Shown here: positions 1-9,000 of the stretch, in pieces
Layout: each line of letters begins with the position of its first letter
How positions within the stretch are numbered: position 1 is the first letter of the stretch
NCBI GenBank assembly: GCA_003533505.1
Contig: DQGD01000008.1
Span: 1-64,000 of the forward strand
Direction of reading: 5' to 3'
DNA length: 64,000 bases
From: Clostridiales bacterium
GTDB lineage: Bacteria; Bacillota; Clostridia; Christensenellales; Pumilibacteraceae
Position numbers and translations under genes: made by a program
Notes under the pieces: generated by a model
Database searches by the model: none
The model's input: only the letters and a program-made list of their open reading frames with translations
What the model was told of the DNA's origin: nothing

Positions 1-116
1 TGAGCGGAGCGGAATACGGAAAATAAAGGTTTAAGAACAATAAAACCTTATGTCATTCTGAGCGGAGCAGAATACGGAAAAGAAAGGTTTAAGAACAATA
101 AAACCTTATGTCATTC
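1..116. repeat. 58-bp tandem direct repeat, two copies
   Basis: Two head-to-tail 58-bp units (1-58 and 59-116) differ at only two positions. Each starts with TGAGCGGAGC and ends with TTATGTCATTC. A third, diverged start of the unit at 117 runs into the longer dispersed repeat that follows. There is no coding potential. The left edge of the window cuts the array, so more units may lie upstream. Confidence 0.85.
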
Positions 117-213
117 TGAGCGGAGCGAAGCGCAGCCGAAGAATCCAGCCGCAGGCGCATAATTATAATTTTTGCGCTTCGCCGGATTCCTTGGCAAGCC
201 CCCGGAATGACGT
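110..213 (+). repeat. ~105-bp dispersed palindromic-type repeat, copy A
   Basis: This segment begins GTCATTCTGAGCGGAGCG and ends GGAATGACGT, so its ends are imperfect inverted repeats of each other. A second copy lies in inverted orientation at 1313-1417. Shared internal blocks include GAATCCAGCCGCAGGCGCAT. The layout resembles intergenic REP- or MITE-like sequences, but no transposase gene is seen nearby. Confidence 0.8.
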
Positions 214-448
214 AAAAGGTTGGCTATTTCTCTATTGTTGGGGATTATTACGGTCGCGGAAAGCCGCTCCCTCATAATGACGGTTAAGGACGTGAACTGC
301 GCATTAAATTATAAATCGAACGAGAAGCCTGCGTTTTACCTCGTCATCCGAAAAGCAAAACCATAAGGTTTCAACGCGGAATCCCATGCGGTAAACAAAT
401 AATAATCAATTCAAAACGAATAGCATCGAATTAAATAGAAAAAGCGAG
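214..448. other. Noncoding stretch, no feature recognised
   Basis: No plausible coding frame, promoter pair or strong hairpin is seen here. Fragments such as TCATAATGACGG and CTCGTCATCCG faintly resemble the ends of the neighbouring dispersed repeat and may be decayed copies. Confidence 0.5.
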
Positions 449-482
449 AAGTTATCTGCACCGAGAGGTGGATAACTTTTTG
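449..482. terminator. Hairpin with T-tract, terminator-like
   Basis: Arms AAGTTATC..CACC and GGTGGATAACTT pair around a GAGA loop, with a short bulge, and a T-run follows. The shape fits an intrinsic terminator, but no intact gene lies just upstream. The right arm contains GTGGATAA, part of a DnaA-box-like sequence, as do two sites near 650. Confidence 0.5.
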
Positions 483-643
483 TTTTGGAGAGGGAAAATT
501 CACCTAAATTGAGCCGCAAAGGCGGCAAAAAGTAAAAAATCGTGGAAAAGTCAATAAAACGGTTGACAAAAACGCGGGGGATACAATTTCATTGACCTTA
601 TACAGAAGAAAAAATAAAGCAAGAAAACGGCAGAAAAGCGCAT

Positions 644-692
644 TGTGGATAAGTACGTCGGTGGATAAGTGCGAGAAAAAAATTCTCGCACT
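644..692. other. Two DnaA-box-like sites beside a perfect 10-bp hairpin
   Basis: TGTGGATAA at 644-652 is an exact reverse complement of the consensus DnaA box TTATCCACA. GGTGGATAA at 660-668 differs by one base. Immediately after, AGTGCGAGAA (668-677) and TTCTCGCACT (683-692) form a perfect 10-bp stem with an AAAAA loop. Origin function is not supported by context: no dnaA or dnaN is nearby. Confidence 0.4.
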
Positions 693-720
693 CCGCGCGA
701 GAAAATCCTACGGCAAACCC

Positions 721-894
721 GTAACGAGTATCGGAAATTATGCGTTCTCCGGTTGCGCTAGCTTAACGAGCATAACGATACCGAATAGCGTAACGAGTAT
801 CGGAAATTATGTGTTCTCCGGTTGCGCTAGTTTAACGAGCATAACGATACCGAATAGCGTAACAAGTATCGGAAATAGCGCGTTCTATGATTGC
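721..894 (+). repeat. 69-bp tandem coding repeat (2.5 copies)
   Basis: Nearly identical 69-bp units encode the 23-residue leucine-rich repeats of the BspA-type remnant. The first two units differ by only a few bases, indicating recent duplication or gene conversion. Confidence 0.85.
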
Positions 895-1090
895 AGTAAT
901 CTTAAAACCATCAATTGCGAAGCGGAAAGTCAGCCTAGCGGTTGGGATAGCGGTTGGAAAGGATATTGTTCCGCAACTGTCGTTTGGGGATATAAGGGCG
1001 GTAAAAATTAAAAATAAGGGCTCGTTGACAAAATTCGACAAAAGTAGTCGAAATTCGACAGAGAATGCTATTATTCTCGGTATGAATTAT

Positions 1091-1119
1091 TTGCTTTTCA
1101 ATGGCGCAGGTGCTATAAT
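1091..1119 (+). promoter_or_regulatory. Sigma-A-type promoter for a putative small RNA
   Basis: TTGCTT (1091-1096), a 17-bp spacer and TATAAT (1114-1119). The bases just before the -10 box, GCAGGTGC, closely match those of the rnpB promoter (GCAGGGTGC). No coding frame follows; hairpins and a terminator do. Confidence 0.65.
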
Positions 1120-1125
1120 ATAGGT

Positions 1126-1285
1126 GTTGTTTGAAAGGTTGGAGCCTTTTATGCGACGGCTGTGAAAATTTTTTACGGTGACGTAAAATTTTTACGGGTA
1201 AAAAGAGAAAGGTAGAGGAAGACTGTGAGAAACAAAACCCACGGGTTAGAACGGTTATTGCCGTTTTCCCGTGGGTTTTGTTGTG
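1126..1285 (+). ncRNA. Candidate ~160-nt small RNA of unknown family
   Basis: A good promoter would start transcription near 1126 and a strong intrinsic terminator ends near 1285. Between them there is no convincing ORF. Predicted elements are a small AAAGG/CCTTT hairpin just after the start, a TTTTACG-GTGA-CGTAAAA hairpin around 1175-1192, and the terminator. I do not recognise 6S RNA, tmRNA, SRP RNA or a known riboswitch in it. Gene status is inferred only from boundaries and structure. Confidence 0.45.
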
Positions 1286-1290
1286 TTTGA
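1230..1290 (+). terminator. Strong intrinsic terminator
   Basis: ACAAAACCCACGGG (1232-1245) pairs perfectly with CCCGTGGGTTTTGT (1268-1281). The loop holds a nested AACGG/CCGTT stem, and T-rich sequence follows. Confidence 0.8.
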
Positions 1291-1312
1291 GAAACGATTG
1301 TTTAGCCTTATA

Positions 1313-1417
1313 CGTCATTCCTGGGGCTAGCCAATGAATCTAGCGAAGCGTAAAATATAATAATTATGCGCCTGCGGCTGGATTCTCAGGGCTGAGCTGC
1401 GCTCCGCTCAGAATGAC
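1313..1417 (-). repeat. ~105-bp dispersed repeat, copy B (inverted relative to copy A)
   Basis: Read on the minus strand this matches 110-213 along nearly its whole length, with the same ends and the shared block GAATCCAGCCGCAGGCGCAT. Copies A and B therefore form a ~1.1-kb-spaced inverted pair around the BspA remnant and the candidate small RNA. Confidence 0.8.
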
Positions 1418-1662
1418 AATAGGATTAGTAATCATTCCTTGCGTGGAATCCCGGGAATGGAGCGAATACGAAAAATCTTCAGTGTGGGTGGCTGCCGGGC
1501 AGAAGAAAGTGTGATGGTTGCGATAAGGTGTGATGAAAAAAAGACGCGCTATTGAGCTATGGTTTCAGCTACCTCGAGTTTGCGATAACCGTCAAAGGAG
1601 CACGTTTTGACGGGAAGGAGGCAAAAAAAGTAATATAATTATATCTATCTCTTATTAAGTAT
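1418..1662. other. Noncoding region with a CCGTCAAA stem-loop
   Basis: No coding frame is credible. CCGTCAAA (1589-1596) and TTTGACGG (1606-1613) form a perfect 8-bp stem with a 9-nt loop and no T-tract. TGCGATAA occurs twice (near 1519 and 1581). I could not assign a riboswitch or RNA family. Confidence 0.45.
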
Positions 1663-1697
1663 TGAGCGGTTTGCGGAATGCGGACCGTTCTTTTTAT
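1663..1697 (+). terminator. Intrinsic terminator upstream of sigK
   Basis: GAGCGGT and ACCGTTC pair with one G-U, and TTTTT follows. It would end transcripts arriving from the noncoding region and insulate sigK. Confidence 0.6.
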
Positions 1698-1766
1698 GTG
1701 GACAACCGAAAATTGAATTGTGCTCTAAAACACCGAATTGGACGTGCAACAAGGCTAAAATGTGCA

Positions 1767-1833
1767 CATATAATGGTAAAGTCGTCGAATTTTGTAATAC
1801 TATGCGTGACATAGTAGCGAGACGACGAGGGAG
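1767..1833 (+). promoter_or_regulatory. sigK upstream -10-like box and leader hairpin
   Basis: CATATAAT (1767-1774) resembles the -10 of mother-cell sigma-E promoters as much as a sigma-A -10; no clear -35 is visible. The leader then folds into a two-part stem: GTCGTC (1781-1786) with GACGAC (1821-1826), and inside it TACTATG (1798-1804) with CATAGTA (1810-1816). The structure ends directly before the GAGGGAGA ribosome-binding site, so it may affect translation of sigK. The regulatory role is inference. Confidence 0.4.
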
Positions 1834-1839
1834 AATTGT

Positions 1840-2526
1840 ATGGTTGTTGAGTCGTTTATGGCGTTTTTGAGTAGGATTTTTTGCTTTACCTCGTATGTGA
1901 ACAACGCAGGTTCATTTCCGCAGCCGCTTCCGCCCGATGAGGAGCGCGAGTATATCTTGCGAGCAAAAAACGGCGACGCCGAGGCGCGCGAAATTCTGAT
2001 TCGTCATAATCTTAGACTTGTGGCGCACGTTGTCAAAAAGTACGGCAGCGCAGGCGAAGCCGACGACCTTATCTCGGTGGGAAGCATAGGGCTTATAAAG
2101 GGCATAGAAAGCTTTGAGTACGGCAAGGGCTCGCAGCTCGCGACTTATGTAGCCAAGTGTATCGACAACGAAATTTTGATGTACATACGCGCGAACAAAA
2201 AGCATCGCGGAGTGGTGTCGCTTTCGGAATCGGTGGGAGTCGACAAGGACGGCAACGAAATCACGCTCATGGAATTGTTGCCGGCAAAGGACGACAACCT
2301 GTTTTCTCGCGTCGAGAACGGTATACTCATGGAAAAGGTAATGAGCGTAATCGGCAGAGTTCTCACAAAGCGCGAGCGCACGATAATTTGCCTTAGGTAC
2401 GGTTTGGGTGGCGCGGAGGTGCACACTCAGCTCGAGGTCGCGGACGCGCTGAAAATTTCGCGCTCCTATGTTTCCAGAATAGAGAAGAAGGCTGTGGAGA
2501 AAATCGCCAAGGAGCTTCGCGGATAA
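1840..2526 (+). CDS. sigK: RNA polymerase sporulation sigma factor SigK (pro-sigma-K)
   Basis: Late mother-cell sigma factor that directs coat and maturation genes during sporulation. The 228-residue protein has a hydrophobic N-terminus (residues 1-18) followed by SYVNN, matching the membrane-tethering pro-sequence removed by SpoIVFB in Bacillus. Region 2 (DLISVGSIGLIKGIESF, 75-92) and a C-terminal helix-turn-helix (about 197-217, ISRSYVSRIEK) are intact. The gene is uninterrupted; no skin-like element splits it. The start is set by GAGGGAGA 7 bp upstream. It stands alone, after a terminator and before rnpB. Confidence 0.93.
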   Translation: MVVESFMAFLSRIFCFTSYVNNAGSFPQPLPPDEEREYILRAKNGDAEAREILIRHNLRLVAHVVKKYGSAGEADDLISVGSIGLIKGIESFEYGKGSQLATYVAKCIDNEILMYIRANKKHRGVVSLSESVGVDKDGNEITLMELLPAKDDNLFSRVENGILMEKVMSVIGRVLTKRERTIICLRYGLGGAEVHTQLEVADALKISRSYVSRIEKKAVEKIAKELRG

Positions 2527-2589
2527 CGAGCGGCGGCAAATAGGTTTAATTGATTTACGCGATAAAATCGCCGCTACCGCATAATTCGC

Positions 2590-2618
2590 TTGCGTTTTCT
2601 TTCGCAGGGTGCTATAAT
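2590..2618 (+). promoter_or_regulatory. rnpB promoter
   Basis: TTGCGT (2590-2595), a 17-bp spacer and TATAAT (2613-2618) put the start at about 2625, exactly where the RNase P RNA P1 stem begins. Confidence 0.85.
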
Positions 2619-2624
2619 ACGGAC

Positions 2625-2956
2625 GCAAGATAGTCGGACGGTTGCGCGGTTTTGCCGCGAGGAAAGTCCGAACACCGCAGGACAGGACGCCGGCTAACTA
2701 CCGGTGAAGGTGACTTTAAGGAAAGTGCAACAGAAATAAACCGCCGCAGCCGCAAGGCTTCGGTAAGGATGGAAAGGCGGAGTAAGAGCCCACCGCACCC
2801 ACGGCAACGCGGGTGGCAATGTAAACCCCGTCCGGTGCAAGATTGTGAGGAAAATCGGTTGTCCGCCGTTCCTCCCGTATCGCTTGAACGTATCGGCAAC
2901 GACGCGTCTAGACAGATAACCGTCCCAGACAGAATTCGGCTTACAGATTATCTTGC
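2625..2956 (+). ncRNA. rnpB: RNase P RNA (bacterial type A)
   Basis: Catalytic RNA that removes 5' leaders from pre-tRNAs. GCAAGATA (2625-2632) pairs with TATCTTGC (2949-2956) as the P1 stem. Conserved blocks are visible in order: GAGGAAAGTCC, ACAGAAA, GTAAGAGCCCACCG, and ACAGAATTCGGCTTACAG near the 3' end. The ~332-nt length fits the type A fold. It has its own promoter and terminator. Confidence 0.95.
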
Positions 2957-2971
2957 GTTTTTGATAAATAT

Positions 2972-2998
2972 GCTCCCGTATCGTCGGGGGCTTTTTTT
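2972..2998 (+). terminator. rnpB intrinsic terminator
   Basis: GCTCCCG and CGGGGGC pair (one U-G) around a short loop and are followed by seven T residues. Confidence 0.85.
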
Positions 2999-3097
2999 GT
3001 AGCAAAAAATCTGCGCTAAAATACGACTTTAACGCGCTTAAATCGTTTATCGCGGCAAAAATACGGGTATAATTACCGAAAAAACCTCGGAGAAATT

Positions 3098-6000
3098 ATG
3101 TTGTACTTTGTATCGGTAATCGCTTGCATAATCCTCGCCATAGCCGTAGTCGCGGCAGTGCGCGCGCCGTCGCCGTCCGTAGACTTTCATATACCGCCGG
3201 TCGCCGACAGGAAAAGCCTGCTCGCCGCGATTTCCGCGCTCGCCGCCGACTCGCGAAACGCCGACGAAAGGGGTAACGGGCTTAATTTTCGCAAGCTCGA
3301 AAAAACGCTTGCCGCCGCCTATCGCATAATCGCCCGAAAGGCGGCTTCGGGCGAGCAAATCAACGAATACGAGCATATTTTATATGAAAACTACTATAAA
3401 ATCGTCGAAGCTTTGACGTGCGCTCGCAAAAGCGGTGACCTTTCTTTGCTTCCGCATCTCGGCGGCGTGCCGCGCGTGTATTCGCTTTGTTCCGCGGTTG
3501 TAAAGTTTTCCGGCGGAACGGTGCTCGAGGACGCGTTTTTAAGTTGCGTGGAGGCGTTTAATTACGATTGTCCGCTCACGTTCGCCGAAGTCGAAGCTTT
3601 GCCGAGCGTGCTTTGCTTTGCGCTTTGCGAATATATAGCGGCAGTTTCGGTTCGATATATAGTTTCCGAAAATAGAAAAACCGGCGGAAAGAACGACGCG
3701 GCGAAGGAAAGAGTGAATCTCGACAGATTAAACAGTGCGGCTTATGTCACCGCGCTTTGTGCGACCGGCTCGTCAAGGTTCGTCGGTTCGGTTAAGAAAC
3801 TGTGCCGTGAAAACGGCTTCGACGCCGAGAAACGAATCGGCGGTTACTATGCGGCGAACAATCGCTACGCAATGGCGGCTTCGTCTGCAGTGGGCACAAT
3901 GTTTGCAATGAAATCGTGGCTTACGGATGAATTTGTAATGTCGTTGGCGCCGACAAACCGCGTGCTGTCCGCATCGCCGTCGTGCGGCTACATCGAAAGT
4001 ACGCTCGCGACTCGCAGGCACTACCTTAGTAGAGTAGCGGCGATTGCAAAGCGGAAAAGTCGCAGCGAGGTATCGGTAGCGGCTGAAGCTTACGCTCGCG
4101 CGGCAACGGACAAGCGCGACATCGCGTTTTGTCTGTTGAAGCCGCCGCGCGGAAAATTCGCCATGCTCGCGGTAATTTTTATGAAGCTTCTGCTTGCCGC
4201 CGCAATAGCGGTGGGGGTATGGTTTTTTGTGCCCGTGTTAAAGACGGTAACGACTATAGTAAGTCTGCCGATTGCCGTCGTCGTTTCGGATTTAATCATA
4301 AGCAAGTTGCTTACCGCCGCGACCGAACCGCGACCGTTACCGCGCGTCGCCGCCGAATTTATTCCCGATTCGGTAAAAACCTGCATAACCTGTACGCGCC
4401 TTATATCTTCGGTAGCCGAGGTAAAGGACGCCGTTTTTATGCTGGAAACCGTTGCCGCCGCTAACCCAGGCAAACGCTTTTCCTACGTTCTTCTCGTCGA
4501 TTTGCCGCCGTCAAAAACGCCAAAGTCACCCTCGGACGACGGTATAATAGAGTTGTTGAAAAGCGAGTACAGCCGCTTGAATAACGATAAATTTAATATT
4601 TTGATACGAAATCGTAGCTTCCTGAAAGAGAAAAATTTATATCAAGGTTGGGAACGCAAGCGCGGAGCTCTGTGCGACTTCAACGGGCTTATTCTGCGCT
4701 CGGAAGCCGCGCCGTTTCGGTTGATACTTGGCGGTTCGTATGCGGCGAAGTACGTTGTCGCTATCGATTCGGACACGCTGCTCAACTGCGCCGACGAGCT
4801 TACGTCAATTATGGAGCACCCGTATAACCGCGCGGTCACGGTCGCCGGGCTTAGCGTAAACAGCGATTCGTCGTCGAGCGAAAAGACGCCGTTCGCCATG
4901 CTGTTTTCGGGCGCTTCGGGGCTTGACTCGTATTCGCGAGGATTTGAGCTGAACTCGGATTTGTTTGGCTCGGGCAACTACACGGGAAAGGGCATTTACC
5001 GCGTTGCCGAATTCGACGCGGCGGTGGGGAATGCGTTTCGCGATAACAGAATCCTCAGTCACGACTTTATAGAGGGCGCGTACTCGGGCGCGATAAACTG
5101 CGACGAAACCGCGCTCGATTCCACGCCGTCGTCGTTTGCCGGCTGGCTGCGCCGCCGTTTGCGTTGGCTTCGCGGAGATTGGCAGCTGCTACCGTGGCTA
5201 CTTCCGATTGTATCGTCCCGAAGCGGAAAACTGTGCAAAAACCCCATTTCGCCGATGGACAAGTGGCATATTCTTATCAATATGCTTGCTCCGCTCGGCG
5301 AAGCGTGTGCGCTTGCGCTTGTCGTCGCGTCGAGCATAACGGGGCAATGGGAAACGCTGATTGCGGCGTTTTTACCGTCTTTGGTAAGGGTTGCGTTTTT
5401 GCTGCCGTTACTGTTTTCATCACCGCGTGAATTTTCAAAAGCGCTCGCATGCGAAGCATTTTTCGTGTGCTCCTTGCCGATTGTCGCGCTATCGGGGCTT
5501 GCGGCAATCGCCGTAACGATTGTAAGGCTCGTCATAAAACGCGGACTATTGGAGTGGAACGTGTTTGCGCACTCGCGCGGCGGCGACGGTGCCGTGGTTT
5601 TTGTCGCGTTCGTTTTCGGCGTGGGCTTGTGCGCGCTCAACGCGGCGTTCGGCGGCTTGATTGTCGTGTATGTCCTCGGCGCGGCGTTCGTGCTTTTCGG
5701 ACCGCTTCAGGCGTATCTGTCCGAGCAGAAGAAAAATCGTGAAATTCCGTCAACGTACAAGAGCTATCTGTCGCTGATTGCGGCAAAGACCTGGAACTAC
5801 TTTTTCGAGGGGTGTACTCCCGAAAATAACTATCTGCCGCCCGACAATTACTGCGAGGACGGCGACCGCGGTTTTTGCGACCGCACGTCGCCCACGAATA
5901 TCGGCATGGCGCTTGTCTCGGCGTATTCGGCAAAGGAGCTGAACGTGATTGACGAGCGTAAGGCGTGCGAATTTTGCGAAGCGATAATAGATACTATTCA

Positions 6001-9000
6001 AAAGCTCGAAAGATGCAACGGGCATCTATATAATTGGTACAATATAAAATCGCTCAAGCCGCTGTCGCCTCGCTACGTTTCTTCGGTCGACAGCGGCAAC
6101 CTGGTCTGCGCGCTTCTGTTGTGCCGCGCGTTTGTTTCGCCGTCTGTCGTCGAAAAAATAGACGAAATCATCGCCGCCGCGGACTTCGGTTTTCTGTATG
6201 ACGAAAAGCGCGGTTTACTCAGAATAGGGTGGAACGAAACGGAAAAACGATTTGACGGCTATTACGATTTAGCCGCCAGCGAAGCTTCGATGACCTATCT
6301 CGCCGCAATAGGACTAGGGAAAATTCCGCGCTCGTCTTGGCAGAATTTGCAAAGAAAGCTAGTGTCCTACAGTGGAAAAACACTTTATTCGTGGTCGGGC
6401 GGCGCATTTGAGTATTTGCTTGCGCCTGCATTCTTCAAGTACTCGAGGGGCACGCTTTACCACGTTGCGGCAAAGAACGCGTTTCGGGCTCAGGTGCGTT
6501 ACGCGCGCGAATTAAAGTCGGAATACTACGGCATTTCGGAAAGTCAGTACTATGCGTTCGAGGACAACGGCGACTATAGGTATCGCGCGTTCGGAGTGCC
6601 GGGAGTGGCGCTCGGCGAGTACTACGGCGGCAGGGTTGTCGCGCCCTATGCCGCCGCGTTGTCACTAGGCTACGCCGGCGAGCTCGGCGAGCGGCAGATA
6701 GCCGCGTTTTACGACAACGGCTTAATCGGTAAATTCGGGCTTTACGAGGCGATTTGCGACGGCAGAATCGTGAAGAGCTTTATGGCGCACCACGAGGGAA
6801 TGATTATGCTCGGCATTTGTAACTACCTTACCCACGGCGCGGCAATCGAAGCGATGCGCTCGCTGCCTGCCGTCAGAGCCGCCGAAATGCTGCTTACGCA
6901 GCCGATGCCGAACGTCAAAGCCGAAAGGAAATTCACGGTAAAGCCGCTGCAAAACCGCACGGAAGAGCCTCGAGTCATCGAAAACGCGTTGCTGTACCCG
7001 GAGATTTGTATGTTCGGTTCGCACGGCTACAACGCGGTAATTGACAGCAATGGCAACGGTTTTTCCACGTTGGGAAACTATGATATAAGCAGGAAACACG
7101 ATAACAACGGTTTCCGCGTGACGATTGAAACCGAGCGCGGCGCATTTTCCGCCACTCGCGGCGGCGTGTGCAGATTCGGTTGCGGCGAATCGGAATACTC
7201 GTCGAGCTCGCACGGGCTTTCGGTTTCGACGGCAGCAAAGCCGCTTGCTTCGACGAGCGGAGAATTGCGCGTCGTAAGGGTTAAAAACCGTTCGGACGAG
7301 GCGGTAAGAGTCAAAGTCTGCGCTGCGGTCGAGCCCGTGCTGACCTCGCGCGAGAGCGATATTTCTCACCGCGAATACAGTAACATGTTCGTAAAAACCG
7401 CGTTGCATAGCGGCAACCGCGCGGTGACGGCGGAGAGAACAAAAACGGGCGCTTGCGCCGCACTGGTATCGAGCGAGGAAAAATCGACGGAATACGTTTC
7501 CTCGCGAGCAAATTTTTACGGTAGAAGAAAGACGGTCGAGTTCGGCGACGTGCTGGACCCGATATTAGCCGCAAGGACGAGCATATCGTTAAAGCCCGGA
7601 GAAGAGCGAGAGGTTGCGTTCGCGCTTGTCGCCGCCTTTTCCGCGCCCGACCTCGAGCGAAAATTGAGCGTTATCGAGAGCAAAGAGTTTTTTGTGCGCG
7701 AGCGCTCGTCGAAGACTTGCGGTCAGCCCGACAGGGAAACCTGTCGCATAGCGGCTCGCATTCTTTCGTGCACGGGCTCGTATACCGACGCTTCGGCGGC
7801 GGGCAGGGTGAATACGCGCTATCCGCTGATAACTTCCGTTGTCGAATCGGAACGCGACGTATCGGTGCTCGAAACAATGTTTTTCCGCTTTAAGACGATA
7901 TATAATTATGGTATCAAGTTTAATCTCGCTGTAATTTACCGTGAGGATTACGGTTATTACGCCGAGGTTTTTAACACTGTGGAAGCTGCCGTCGAGCGTT
8001 CGGGCATTCGTACAGCCGTACCGTCGGACTGCGTTTTCAAGACCGTAAACCGCACGATGATGCCGGGTGAAGCGGAAGCGCTTTTGCGCAATTCTATGGA
8101 TATAAACCGCGACAATCCTCGGCGAAAAACGCCGCTTTCGGTGATAAAGTCGCCGTATCCGTCGGTTAAGATGAACGCGCCGAAGCTCGAGCTGAGGTCT
8201 GCTCGCGGCGGCTTTACAACGGACGGCTCGTATTTTATCGACGTTAGCGAGGCTCCCACGCCCAAGCCCTGGAGCAACGTCTTATGTAATCCGAGTTTCG
8301 GCACGCTGGTGACGGAGAGCTGTGGCGGTTTCACCTATTACGGCAATTCGCGCGAAAACAAGCTCACCGATTTTTCCAACGACGCAGTGCTCGACAGACC
8401 GTCCGAGCTCGTGCTTCTGGGCGACAAGGGCAACGTCTGGTCTATTGCGAGTTCGCCGATAAAAAAGAATTGCGCCTATTTCGTCACGCACTCGTTCGGC
8501 TTCACTCGCTACGAGTGCGGCTACAACGGGATTAAAGCCTCGCTCACCGAGTTTGTGGGCGAAACGAGCGTGAAATACTACGCCGTCGAGCTCGTCAACG
8601 CGGAAGCGGAAGCAAGGAAAATCGACGTCGCGTTCGCCGCGAGTATAGTCCTCGGCGATTTCCGCGAATACGCCGCGCCGTCGCTGCACGGCAAAAAAGA
8701 GGATAATTCACTGATTTTCGTCAACGCGAACAGTGGCGAAAGCTGCGCCGTCACCTGCGACATTCCGCTTTCGTCTTATTCTTTCAACCGCGCGTCTTTA
8801 ATGGGCGATAGCGGCAATTACGCCTACGTCGGAGGACTCGAAACGTTACCGGGCGCAGACGCGGTGTGCTCGGCGACATTGGAGCTTAGCGGCTACGGTA
8901 AAGCCGAGGTTACGTTTTGTCTGTCGGCAGGCGGCGCAGAGCCTCACCCTGAACTAAAGCGCGAAATTTTGGAAAACGCAAGAAAAAAATACGGCTCGCT

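Larger units (their letters stand above)
592..1011 (+). pseudogene. C-terminal remnant of a BspA-type leucine-rich-repeat surface protein
   Basis: From about 709 the frame encodes 23-residue repeats of the form SIGNYAFSGCASLTSITIP, followed by a Cys/Trp-containing tail ending near VVWGYKG. This is typical of the last units of BspA/LRR_5 cell-surface proteins of gut bacteria. The part upstream of residue ~40 looks like unrelated translated sequence: it is lysine- and arginine-rich and has no signal peptide, LRR units or Shine-Dalgarno site. I therefore read it as a broken fragment whose N-terminal portion is lost. It is less likely a short, TTG-started functional gene. The fragment lies between inverted copies of a dispersed repeat. 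Confidence 0.7.

Noticed and set aside
640..700. oriC or plasmid origin
   Set aside because: Only two or three DnaA-like boxes, no AT-rich unwinding tract, and no dnaA, dnaN or rep gene in view.
721..894. Regular 69-bp repeats considered as a CRISPR array
   Set aside because: Units are contiguous without unique spacers and encode BspA leucine-rich repeats.
1126..1285. 6S RNA, tmRNA or SRP RNA
   Set aside because: The central bubble of 6S, the tRNA-like end of tmRNA and the conserved apical loop of SRP RNA are not recognisable. Left as an unassigned small RNA.
2612..3005. Protein-coding frames over the rnpB region on both strands
   Set aside because: The sequence carries all RNase P RNA core motifs and a perfect P1 pairing; the frames are incidental.
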